The translations under genes were made by a program, and so were the position numbers. Under the pieces are notes generated by a model. The model did not search any database, was not told where the DNA came from, and was given only the letters and a program-made list of their open reading frames with translations. Source: Platycnemis pennipes (lineage: Eukaryota > Arthropoda > Insecta > Odonata > Platycnemididae). From it: 64,000 bases of DNA. The stretch is taken from assembly GCA_933228895.1 (NCBI GenBank), contig OW121846.1, positions 82,162,064 to 82,226,063 on the forward strand, in the 5' to 3' direction. Each line of letters begins with the position of its first letter. Within the stretch, counting starts at the first letter, position 1. Positions 11,811 through 20,162 of the stretch are shown here, one piece after another.

Positions 11811-12336
11811 AGGTGGGTTTATAGAAAAAATTAGCACGAAATTAACTTAAGCACTTAAAGTGAAATTAACTTAATGCCCATGGGACTTTGATAGAAAAAA
11901 ATAGTGTGGACTGAATGCCATCTATCTGTTTTTTAAAAGAACTAATCGCCAATGCATATTCTTCAGTATTCAATGACGGAAAGATTCTGGAAATCTTGTC
12001 ATGTACGCAGGAAAACTGCAGTACAGTCTGAATGAAAAAAGGAGTAGACTTCTACTTAAAATTTTTCATCCCGTGATGTTTTCTTCCTATGATTCATGAC
12101 CAATATGAACAAAACACTGAAGAAAGGCGATGAAACAAGTGACTTCGACACTGCGCTCCTAAGTTAATTTCACGCTAATTCAAATTCAACCAAAGCTTAG
12201 GCTAATTTTTTCCGTAACTTAAGACAGGTTTCGAGCTAATTTTTTCTATGAACACCGCCATTGCCAGTAGGGTTCTTGAAACTCACGCTGTCACCGCTAA
12301 CGTTAATTTCGCATAAATTTTTCTATAAACCCACCT
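11811..12336. mobile_element. PIF/Harbinger-type MITE
   Basis: This 526-bp element has terminal inverted repeats beginning AGGTGGGTTTATAGAAAAA and is flanked by TAA at 11808-11810 and 12337-12339. A 3-bp TWA duplication is characteristic of the PIF/Harbinger superfamily. It has no coding capacity, so it would depend on a transposase from elsewhere. Confidence 0.8.
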
Positions 12337-12344
12337 TAATGGTT

Positions 12345-12598
12345 CAAAAGTGGATAGGTAAGTTGTGATGTTTCAACTTTCGTGAATTCCTTCTTCTTTT
12401 TTTTTGCTGTAATGGACAATGTGTCATCTATGGAGCAGAAAAGTAACTATGCATCTACTTATGCAGGATGGTCAAACTATGCCGAAAAAAGATCACCACA
12501 TCAGACTTTTTCGCCATCACGATTATAAAATATCACCTATCGAACTGTGTAATGTATTAAACTAGAATTGGCGTTTTGAACACCCGTAGTTTGGCATC
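12345..12598 (-). repeat. Right arm, first half, of the hAT-derived inverted repeat
   Basis: Inverse copy of 11452-11660. The arm is cut at 12600 by element B and resumes at 14551-14700, where it is the inverse of 11290-11450. It includes a mutated copy of the hAT fragment. Confidence 0.75.
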
Positions 12599-12600
12599 AA

Positions 12601-14548
12601 CCCTAGTAGCACAATAAATGCTCACCATATGCTGAGTATGAACAACTGTCCGGGTAATCATATGCTTTAAATATGCGGAAAACTTTTTCGAAAATATGCT
12701 GAGCATGTTGTCAACACAGGCATGGCTATTTGAGGAAACATGCTGAGCATATTTCAATTAAGTTTTGTAGCATATTTAATCTATCACCATTCAGGATCAT
12801 TTTATCGGAGGAAGAAAAGTCCAAAAAGCAAATTAAATGGAATAAATTTGAACTTCAATGCCCGTATTTCAATCAAAAATGTACCATTTACTATGGTCAG
12901 TTTTTAACTGAAATATCGGAGTTTGATTTTCTTCCATTTAACTAGCTTTCCAGACTTTTCTTCATCCGAATAAAATATCTTTAGCACAAGTTGATCGTTG
13001 ACCATCATCCGACCGTATTTCATCTTAAAGTTAGATGCAAAATACAACTTTCGCAATGTTATACTAGTCTATATTTCTGCTTCTCCTTTCAATGGGTGAT
13101 GAGTGAAGTGCCCATAATTGCAACTGCACTGACTGGATATTGCAACGTTTAATATGTATTCACACTTAATAATTACGACGTTCGGGAAATGATTTTATAA
13201 AGAAGCAGCTGTAAATTTTAATATTTATTAGTATTCCTTCTAAATTCAATTATTTCACTCTCTTGACGATCAGTACCACATAAAATATACATTTCAACAT
13301 AGCACGTGTCATCTCAAAGTAAACCAGTATGACAGCACATGGTACGAGAAATATATACAATTGAGATTGCTTTTGCTTTAGCACAACACCGGCAACACAA
13401 CTTTAATTTTATTTGACCTATTTAATAACCAAGGGTATTTTTAATCCACTCCCTTCTCAGTAATGTAACTATACATTTTCCCGAGAGGAAGTTCTTTTAA
13501 ATTGTTTCAACACTCATCACTACACTAAGATTAATCAACAATTCGGACGTTTTCACGTTCATATATGAACTATAAGTTGAATTATGATCTCAATCCTCAT
13601 TAGGCTCATTCCAAAATACCGAGCATGGTAATAATATAACATATCTGAAAGAAGAAAAAGAATTGTTGTTACTACTCTTGGCAGGAATCCAATAAAAACC
13701 ATTGGGAAGGTTATTAAAAACAATGACAAATTGATGACTTTTCTTCAACAAAATCTATTTTCAATTACGTAAATTTACTCGCTGTACCTGAATCGCCTGA
13801 ATGCTCAAACATGATCATCAATGATAGGATGATCATCCCATTATCAAATGAAGCTGCCGTGAACACCAACAGTTTAAAATGCAAGTTAGCGAGGAGCTTA
13901 CTCTGGCTAACTCCCACATTCATTTATCAACATAATTCACCACCGCTCTGCTTTGCGATGTTGGTGATACCACCCTTTGGTATACACTCTCCAAACACCG
14001 CGAAATATGAGATGAACGGTAAGCTTAATGGACACCATCGGCACAATTATGAACATACAGAATAGTTATTTACTATCATTAACATTAATTTAGGTCTAAT
14101 TAGTAGAAAACTGTTTGAAAACCATGGACATACAAGCGAAATTAAGTGGGACGATGATGGATATTGGTATGATCAGTTATCATAGCATGACTGAGCATGA
14201 TAGTGGACTCTGGTAAACTCAGCTGAAAACTCAAAGTTGTAGACTTAAGAGTTATGGAAACATATAAATAAACATGTCAGTCAATAAACAATGAGCTATT
14301 TCCATCAAAATATTTTAGACATATTCTTTGAACATATGCTAGAAATATGTTGAGCACGTAACATCAAAATATTTTAAGCATGTTTTTCTAACATATGCTA
14401 GAAATATGCAGACTGCATGCTATAAAATGAGTGGCTCCTAAAATGACATGAAAACATTTTCAGCAGATGCTCACAATATGATTCGAAAATGTTTCCTTGA
14501 GCATAATGGAAATGCCGTATGTGCTCAGCATCTTTTGTGCTACTAGGG
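12601..14548. mobile_element. CCC-TIR DNA element B
   Basis: The ends are CCCTAGTAGCACA and its reverse complement, flanked by AA at 12599-12600 and 14549-14550. Deleting the element plus one AA restores continuity with the inverse copy at 11440, which supports a 2-bp target duplication. Subterminal regions carry repeated near-palindromes of the ATATGCTGAGCATAT type (12633, 12697, 12738) and the related CATATGCTAGAAATATG (14334-14402). No protein is recognisable. Confidence 0.82.
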
Positions 14549-14550
14549 AA

Positions 14551-14700
14551 CTTTTGCGCGCTTGGCAATCAGTCGCGGGTCATCACACAGTTGAATCTGT
14601 CATGAAAACAGAAATGCTGAGAAACGCAAGCATGTCACCGGCCTAACTGAACATCTGGATCCGTGTAACTCAGATCCGTGTAAGTCGAGAACTTATTGTA
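14551..14700 (-). pseudogene. Inverted, decayed copy of the hAT C-terminal fragment
   Basis: The reverse complement reads like 11290-11450, including GGCCGGTGACATGCTTGCG and a block corresponding to the ERxFSxAGD region, with further substitutions and small deletions. It is the continuation of the arm at 12345-12598 after element B. Confidence 0.65.
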
Positions 14701-14734
14701 ATGGCTCGTTTTTAGCATTTAAATCATAAATACC

Positions 14735-14899
14735 TGTCGTTGTTTCACTTAAATAATTCGTAATTAAACTATACTTTCACAGTCTATACACACTCAACAC
14801 TTCGTTTTATTACATTCGTCTCACTTGACTACACATAAACAAAATTGTTTGTTACATAAACTTTCAATAATGTATTCTTGTAAAATATAACTTTCAACA
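14735..14899 (-). repeat. Copia 3' LTR
   Basis: 165 bp, identical by eye to 17302-17466. The polypurine tract AAGGGGGAG lies immediately upstream on the minus strand. Confidence 0.93.
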
Positions 14900-15043
14900 C
14901 TCCCCCTTAACAAATCAATTTTTGAACCTTTAAATTGACACACAACAATTAATAACCTTTTTACAAAAAACACAGTCAAATACAACTCAATCCTAATTCA
15001 TTAATAAAATTTGAAGTTTTTACTCCCCCTAAATTTTAACTTT

Positions 15044-15361
15044 TCAAAAACTATCCCCAGCCAAAGAACCTCCTAGCAACTTCCTCTCTTGCTCCAAACG
15101 CAACCGCTCCAGCCGCGTTTGCTCAGCCACCTCCAGCCTCTTGAGGCGCTCCTCCTCTCGTGCCAACCGCTCCTCCTCCTCCTTCATCTTCTTCAGAGCC
15201 TCCTGCATGGCTGCTATCGTCTTCTTTCCAGGCCCCTTCTTCTTGTCATCCTCTTTCGCCTCCTTGGCACCCTTTTTCTTCTTCTTGTCGTCCCCGTCGC
15301 CATCCTCTTTGGCCGCATTTTCCTTCTCCTCTTCATCCACGGCAGCACCCCCAGCCTTCAC
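15044..15361 (-). CDS. Second frame of the captured eIF5B segment
   Basis: An open frame of about 105 codons continues the eIF5B similarity after the frameshift. It contains KKKGPGKKTIAAMQEALKK and KEEEERLAREEERLKRLE. It has no ATG at its start (GTG at 15361) and would be translated only by frameshifting. After LEQERK at about 15085 it leaves the eIF5B match (LLGGSLAGDSF) and stops, marking the downstream capture junction. Confidence 0.7.
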   Translation of the reverse strand: MKAGGAAVDEEEKENAAKEDGDGDDKKKKKGAKEAKEDDKKKGPGKKTIAAMQEALKKMKEEEERLAREEERLKRLEVAEQTRLERLRLEQERKLLGGSLAGDSF

Positions 15362-15795
15362 TTTCTCCTCTGCTGCCTTGGCGCTCTGCTCCTCTGTCTC
15401 GAGGGCGCCTTCCCCTTCTCCGCTGCAGCCTTCTCCACAGAAGCCTTGGATGCTGGTGCTCCAGCTGTTGCAGCTGCTGCACCCTCTTCCACCATGCTCT
15501 TTCCATCTTCCTGACCCTCTTCTGCAGGTTTCTTGACCCCTTGCTGCTTCTTCACGGCCAACTTCTTCTGCTTTTCTCGATCTTTCTTCTCCTTCTTCTG
15601 CACAGCCGTCTTGACGGTCCCCTCGGCACCCTTAGCCCATTCCTCCTTTGGTGGTGCCGCGGCATCCGCCCCCTCCTTCCCCTTCTTCTTTGGCACTTCC
15701 TTCTCCTCAGCCTCCCCCTCATCCTTCCTCACGCCCGTGTACTCAAACTCCAGCTCTGCCAGCATCTTCTCTACGTCCTCCTCACTACTACTTGC
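15085..15795 (-). pseudogene. eIF5B: Captured host eIF5B cDNA segment
   Basis: About 710 bp of GC-rich sequence codes for part of the charged N-terminal region of eIF5B, the GTPase that joins ribosomal subunits. Remembered eIF5B landmarks occur in the right order. These are a DVEKxLAELExEY block, VKTAxQKKxEKKxREK, KKKGPxKxTxxAMQEALxK, and the heptad coiled coil KEEEERxxREEERxKRLE ending LEQERK. The first two are in the gag frame. The last two are in a second frame (15361-15044) reached by a one-base shift near 15405-15420, where ALETEEQSAKAAEEK continues the reading. No introns interrupt it, which suggests capture from spliced mRNA. The GTPase domain is absent. Confidence 0.85.
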
Positions 15796-17181
15796 ACTAC
15801 TTAACGCTACTGCATTGTAAATTCCATTTTTGTCACTATCATATTTCGATTCTACACACCCTGTCGACATCATGGCCTTGTTCGACATTGCTTCTAGTAT
15901 GTAAAGTCCCTCTCTCTCTGGAGCTTTAAAAATATCTTCTCCCTTGAACCTTCCCACACAGAAATCAGCAAAAGTTTCACATGAAATTCCCTTTTTCGCC
16001 AACTTTGAGCAAGATATAAGGTTATAATTGAAATCTGGTACATATAAAACAGCCGTAAGTTCCAAAAGTACGTTACCACACTTAGATGCTAACTCTACTC
16101 GTACCGTTCCCGTTCCTTCCACTTCAACACTGCCCCTTCCCATATGTACGTAGCCTTTTATTGGTTTTAATGAAATAAATGCCGATTTGTCCTTGCAAAT
16201 GTAGTCAGTCGATGCGTTGTCCAATATCCACTCATTGTCTTTCATTCTCATAGTCGTCAAATTCACTGCGTTTATACATGATATCGTCTTCATGCCGCTA
16301 CATACCGATTTAGGTTCGTAATCTTCTTCCCCCTTTTTCTTAATATCTAAATCTCTATTTTCCGCACAATCTCTCGCGAAATGACCACTCTCTCCGCAAT
16401 TGAAACATTGTCGATTTCGAGGGCAATCTCTAGAAATGTGTCCCCACTTATTACAATTATAACACTTTCTATCATCATTGCTTCCATTTTTCTGCTCCAT
16501 CGGTGGCCTGGTTTGGGTTGGGTGATAACCGCGATAGCTTTCCCATTGTCCTCTCCATCCTTGGTTGAAATTTGACGTCAGCGCTCCGTGTACCGCCTTT
16601 TTTTTGTCACAGGCCATCTCGTCTTCTTGCAATAATACAGCTTTAACTTTTCTTGTTGATAGCTCCCTGTCGCCACCCAGAATTGCAATGGTGACTCTGT
16701 GGGTATCGGGAAGACCTGCCAGGAATAGGCCTGCCAGCTGCTTGTCGTTGAGCTCTAATCCGTATCCTGCACTTTGGACCACTCTGTTCAAACCTTGTAT
16801 CTCAGCCATGTATTGATGCATCGTTTTCTCCGGCGTTTTCAGTACGTTCATCATTTGCTTCATGACCTTCAGGCATTTGGTCAATGTAAAAGATGTATGG
16901 ATTTCCTTTAAAATGTCCCAAGCGTCCTTTGCAAAGTCGTTATCACCAATATCTTCAACATATTCCTTAGATACCTGTTTCAGTAGGAAAGCTAGGGCCT
17001 TGCGATTCAGTCGTGCTTTATCGATATTTAAATCATCAACTCGTTCTTCATCAAAACCGGGGTCTATGGCATTCCAACAGTTCTTTTCTATTAATTCAGC
17101 TTTCGCTACTTTGGACCAAGAATAATAATTTGTAGTATTTAGCTTTTCAATTCCATATTTCGTCGTGTCTCCATCCGCCAT
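15358..17181 (-). CDS. Copia Gag-protease fused to eIF5B N-terminal segment
   Basis: This 607-residue frame starts at an ATG (MADGDTTKYGIEKLN), about 120 bp inside the 5' LTR. Residues 1-190 are a UBN2/Copia-type Gag. Around residues 238-272 are two CCHC knuckles, CYNCNKWGHISRDC and CFNCGESGHFARDC. A protease-like region follows, but its active-site motif is WILDNASTDY where Copia normally has D(S/T)GA, so it is probably inactive. GLYILE marks the Gag-pre-integrase boundary. From about residue 465 the frame changes character, to GC-rich DNA and Lys/Glu/Ala-rich protein, and matches host eIF5B: EEDVEKMLAELEFEYTG, then VKTAVQKKEKKDREKQKK. It stops prematurely at RQQRRK after a frameshift near 15415. 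Gag would make particles; the fused tail would have no obvious replication role. Confidence 0.9.
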   Translation of the reverse strand: MADGDTTKYGIEKLNTTNYYSWSKVAKAELIEKNCWNAIDPGFDEERVDDLNIDKARLNRKALAFLLKQVSKEYVEDIGDNDFAKDAWDILKEIHTSFTLTKCLKVMKQMMNVLKTPEKTMHQYMAEIQGLNRVVQSAGYGLELNDKQLAGLFLAGLPDTHRVTIAILGGDRELSTRKVKAVLLQEDEMACDKKKAVHGALTSNFNQGWRGQWESYRGYHPTQTRPPMEQKNGSNDDRKCYNCNKWGHISRDCPRNRQCFNCGESGHFARDCAENRDLDIKKKGEEDYEPKSVCSGMKTISCINAVNLTTMRMKDNEWILDNASTDYICKDKSAFISLKPIKGYVHMGRGSVEVEGTGTVRVELASKCGNVLLELTAVLYVPDFNYNLISCSKLAKKGISCETFADFCVGRFKGEDIFKAPEREGLYILEAMSNKAMMSTGCVESKYDSDKNGIYNAVALSSASSSEEDVEKMLAELEFEYTGVRKDEGEAEEKEVPKKKGKEGADAAAPPKEEWAKGAEGTVKTAVQKKEKKDREKQKKLAVKKQQGVKKPAEEGQEDGKSMVEEGAAAATAGAPASKASVEKAAAEKGKAPSRQRSRAPRQQRRK

Positions 17182-17283
17182 CTTGATCTTTCCTTTATAT
17201 TTTTTGCCGGCCGTCTATTCTTTCGTTTCCGCCCTTTCTAACGTATTTTTTCTCTTCTCAATTCTTTTCTACTTTTCACTGAG

Positions 17284-17301
17284 CGCCATGGGCCCATAAC
17301 C
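17284..17301 (-). promoter_or_regulatory. Copia primer binding site (initiator tRNA-Met half)
   Basis: On the minus strand, immediately after the LTR, the sequence reads GGTTATGGGCCCATGG. Its first 13 bases complement the anticodon-arm region of animal initiator tRNA-Met, the half-tRNA primer used by Copia. Confidence 0.8.
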
Positions 17302-17466
17302 TGTCGTTGTTTCACTTAAATAATTCGTAATTAAACTATACTTTCACAGTCTATACACACTCAACACTTCGTTTTATTACATTCGTCTCACTTGACTACA
17401 CATAAACAAAATTGTTTGTTACATAAACTTTCAATAATGTATTCTTGTAAAATATAACTTTCAACA
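17302..17466 (-). repeat. Copia 5' LTR
   Basis: 165 bp, identical by eye to 14735-14899. It ends next to the primer binding site. As the 5' LTR it should contain the element promoter, though I see no decisive TATA placement. Confidence 0.93.
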
Positions 17467-17578
17467 ATACCATGGTAGGAAATTTTTAAGCAGCATATTG
17501 TAAACTAATAATTCTTGTCCCCGTATGAATTCTTTGAAATTTCCCAATTTGAAAATTTTAACATATAAGTTCCTCTGC

Positions 17579-17704
17579 ATTCTTCCAGCAACAGTATTTT
17601 CAGAATTAGCCTTCAGTACTGCTGAAAATTTGGTTGATATAAGAAGAAATCGATTAGATCCTGACAGAGTGAAAATGCTGCATTTTATAAACACAAACTT
17701 GTAA
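17579..17704 (+). pseudogene. hAT transposase C-terminus of the enclosing element
   Basis: One frame reads PATVFSELAFSTAENLV then RRNRLDPDRVKMLHFINTN before TAA at 17702-17704. This is the classical end of a hAT transposase: the FSxAG dimerisation core, the RNRLxPxxV segment and the FLNxN tail. It lies on the plus strand, 370 bp inside the right terminus of 11109-18072, as expected for that element's own gene. Upstream coding sequence is not recognisable, so only the 3' end survives. Confidence 0.75.
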
Positions 17705-18080
17705 TCTATTTTCATGAATTTTCTATGAATTTTCAATTTTATTTAAGAAAAATTAAACTTTGATTTACTTTCAAAATTACCCATTTTTATATTTGCCCTC
17801 AAACATGTCCTTAATTTCAGAGAGTGGGGAGTATATGACCATTATTCATTTATTATTTACTTTAAGAAATAAGATTCTGCTTCGATTGGATTTAATTAGA
17901 GAATTCACGAGAAAGGAAGCATTATTTAACAATTTACAGATAAAAGGAAGATTTGAATTTAATGAAATTGAGGAGGATTAGGATTTGGGATTAGGATTCG
18001 AGATTCGGATTCAAGATTTGGATTCGATAAAAAAACAGGATTTGATCAAATCTTGGATTCGCTCCATCACTAATAGAAAC

Positions 18081-18841
18081 TATTTGATTTTGAAAACTGA
18101 AGGACTGTTATTTTGGGAATGGTGCATTGGTTATAGTTTCTCTGCTATGAGGCATTCCACATTTAGTTGACAGTATGGGCCTTATGGAAAACATTGTTCC
18201 TAAACATATGCTTTCTGTAATTGACTGTTTGTGGCTTCACTTCATGGAAGTTACTAATATCCATAGGAAAATGCTTTCTGGCAACGTTGACAATCACCAG
18301 TTAAGTGCCAAATTACTTTTGGTTAGCATCGGGAGGTTAACAAAAGATGCCAATGAGTGGGTTTCTGGAAAATGAATAACTAACCTGTATGTACCAAATT
18401 TTAGGATTAAGGTAAATTGAAATAGGACTTTGTAATCTTTGAAATCGGACATCTTAGAGAAATGTAATGCTCACAAGGTTTTGAAAGTGACTGCATCCAG
18501 CATTTCTATTAGCTTCAAATTTCTGGAATATGTGTCAGAAGTGACATATGAAGTGTAGTGTGCAATCAAGCAAAGAATAACGCCCAGATTAGCTTTTACA
18601 AAATCAGAAATTCTTGTAGAACCTCAGAGCGACTCAATGGCTGAAATAATTAGCAACCTAATGTTCACCTTTAAAACAGCAGGTTCAACATATTTGTTCT
18701 CTTGAGTAATCATAGAGAAATTTCATTCCTGATACAATGGTGGAAAATAGGGATCCCTGCTTTCTCAAATAGACCCTGAAAAATGGCATGACAGAAAGTA
18801 CTTGGATGTATCACAAAAATATATTATTTGACTTGATATAG
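18081..18841. other. Non-coding spacer
   Basis: Short frames only. Nothing recognised. Confidence 0.4.
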
Positions 18842-19325
18842 TTAGAGATGGACAACTTGGTAAATTACCGTGGTATTTTTCGTAAATTCCCAACACCCCT
18901 GAAAATTACCGTAATAAACAGTAATTTTCAGAAGAGTTCTTTTTCAGAAAACTTCTTCCTAACAAAGAAACTGTTGGAATGGGTAATATTATAAATTAAG
19001 AAGCTAAAACGATTTTGTTTACATTGTGTCCATGATTAATTCCAATTAATTCAGAGGAAAATAATAAATGCACATTGCGCAGAGGTATGTCTTTGGAACG
19101 AAAATTTCTCATAGTGTGACAAAAGAGAGGCAAAATGCGTGTTGCTGCCAACTTCGTTTTAAATTTTTTAATGAGTTATAATAGATAAACATCGTGATAT
19201 GTTTGATATAAGCATCGGAATTTATATCTCAATGCTATTTGATTTCGTTTGGAGTCCTCTGATAAGGATTTGCAACTCATAACTCAAAATTACCGGAAAA
19301 TTATGGTAATTTACCCATTATACCC
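18842..19325. mobile_element. Possible decayed hAT-type MITE
   Basis: The left edge TAGAGATGGACAACTTGG is hAT-like. Inverted GGTAAATTACC motifs occur near both edges (18858 and 19305), with ACCGTAATAAACAG-like internal echoes. The right end is degraded and no target duplication is visible, so this is tentative. Confidence 0.35.
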
Positions 19326-20150
19326 AGCTTCAATAAATTTTCTTAATTCCATAGCATTTCTTGCTTAATTTTGCAGATCTAAGTGTTGCAGAAATTTGTT
19401 TAAAAATAGAAAAATGTGGAGTGTACTGCAGTAAGTTTAATTGTAATAATTATTTGAGCCGTATTGTTTAATCAACTTCATTATAAAGAGAAAATGGTTT
19501 ACCTTTCCTGTATGAGAGAATTAGATTGTATAATTAGATATTAAACAGCTTCATACGTAGCTCCTCAAGAATCCATAAGGCTTTTAACTTCCTCCATATG
19601 ACCTGATGGGCTTGGCTGTGGTTGGAGTGGGTCTTCTGATGAAGAGAATTTTAGATGGAGATGATGAGAAAGATGTCAGGGACACAAATAACTGAAATTA
19701 TCCTGCAAATTGTCTACCTGCCACATTTCCTCTTCCACTTTCATAATTTGGTGAAAAATCTCCAGAAAATTGGAAAAACTACATTTTTTCAATTTTTTTT
19801 TTTCAATTTCCAATTTCCTGGAGTTTTTCCAATTTTCTGGAGAGACATTGTTGAAGCTTTCTGATATGAGTCTTTTAGCACTTTCTTAAGAGATGAATTA
19901 TTCATCCCAACAAAACTCTTTGCTAAGGCCCAAATCATTTCAATAGGATTCAGCTCTCAGTGGTATGGTGGGAGTCAAAGTACTATGCATCCATGAGCTT
20001 TAGACGGTTCATAAACCCTCAGTTTTTCAAATTTTTACTGCACTTGATTGACTTAATGTAGTAGATCTCTTTTTAAACAGTCTTTATCAGTGTGAGAATG
20101 AAAAGACTGTATGATTGAAGTCTTCATAAATGTTGATATTTTTATTCGTC
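19326..20150. other. Non-coding spacer containing one long hairpin
   Basis: Apart from the inverted repeat at 19760-19842, nothing is recognised. Confidence 0.4.
19760..19842. repeat. Perfect 21-bp inverted repeat
   Basis: The 21 bases from 19760 (starting CTCCAGAAAATTGG) recur as an exact reverse complement at 19822-19842. A 41-base, T-rich spacer separates them and itself contains a weaker inner copy (CAATTTCC). This could be a tiny MITE core or a foldback transcript. Confidence 0.8.
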
Positions 20151-20162
20151 AGCCACTCTTCG

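Larger units (their letters stand above)
14735..17466 (-). mobile_element. Young non-autonomous Copia carrying an eIF5B fragment
   Basis: Two 165-bp LTRs (14735-14899 and 17302-17466) appear identical base for base and have TG...CA ends in minus orientation. A perfect 5-bp duplication, ATACC, flanks the element (14730-14734 and 17467-17471). A polypurine tract, AAGGGGGAG, abuts the 3' LTR. The primer site GGTTATGGGCCCA follows the 5' LTR and matches half-tRNA initiator-Met priming as in Copia. The interior holds gag and a protease-like region but no integrase, reverse transcriptase or RNase H. Their place is taken by a captured host segment. The identical LTRs imply a recent insertion using enzymes from another element. 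Confidence 0.95.
11109..18072 (+). mobile_element. hAT element with multiple nested insertions
   Basis: The left terminus TAGGGTTGGGGC and the right terminus, reversed TAGTGATGGAGC, form a degenerate inverted repeat. It continues into arrays of GATTCGATCGAATCC-type palindromes on both sides (11130-11245 and 17985-18060). A perfect 8-bp duplication, ATAGAAAC, flanks it at 11101-11108 and 18073-18080. The element's own plus-strand transposase 3' end survives at 17579-17704. The nearly 7-kb length is mostly later insertions: MITE 11811-12336, element B 12601-14548 and Copia 14735-17466. Confidence 0.88.

Noticed and set aside
15089..15929. Several long plus-strand open frames (Leu/Ser/Pro-rich) over the Copia-eIF5B region
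   Set aside because: They are antisense shadows of GC-rich minus-strand coding sequence. Composition is low-complexity and no family is recognisable.
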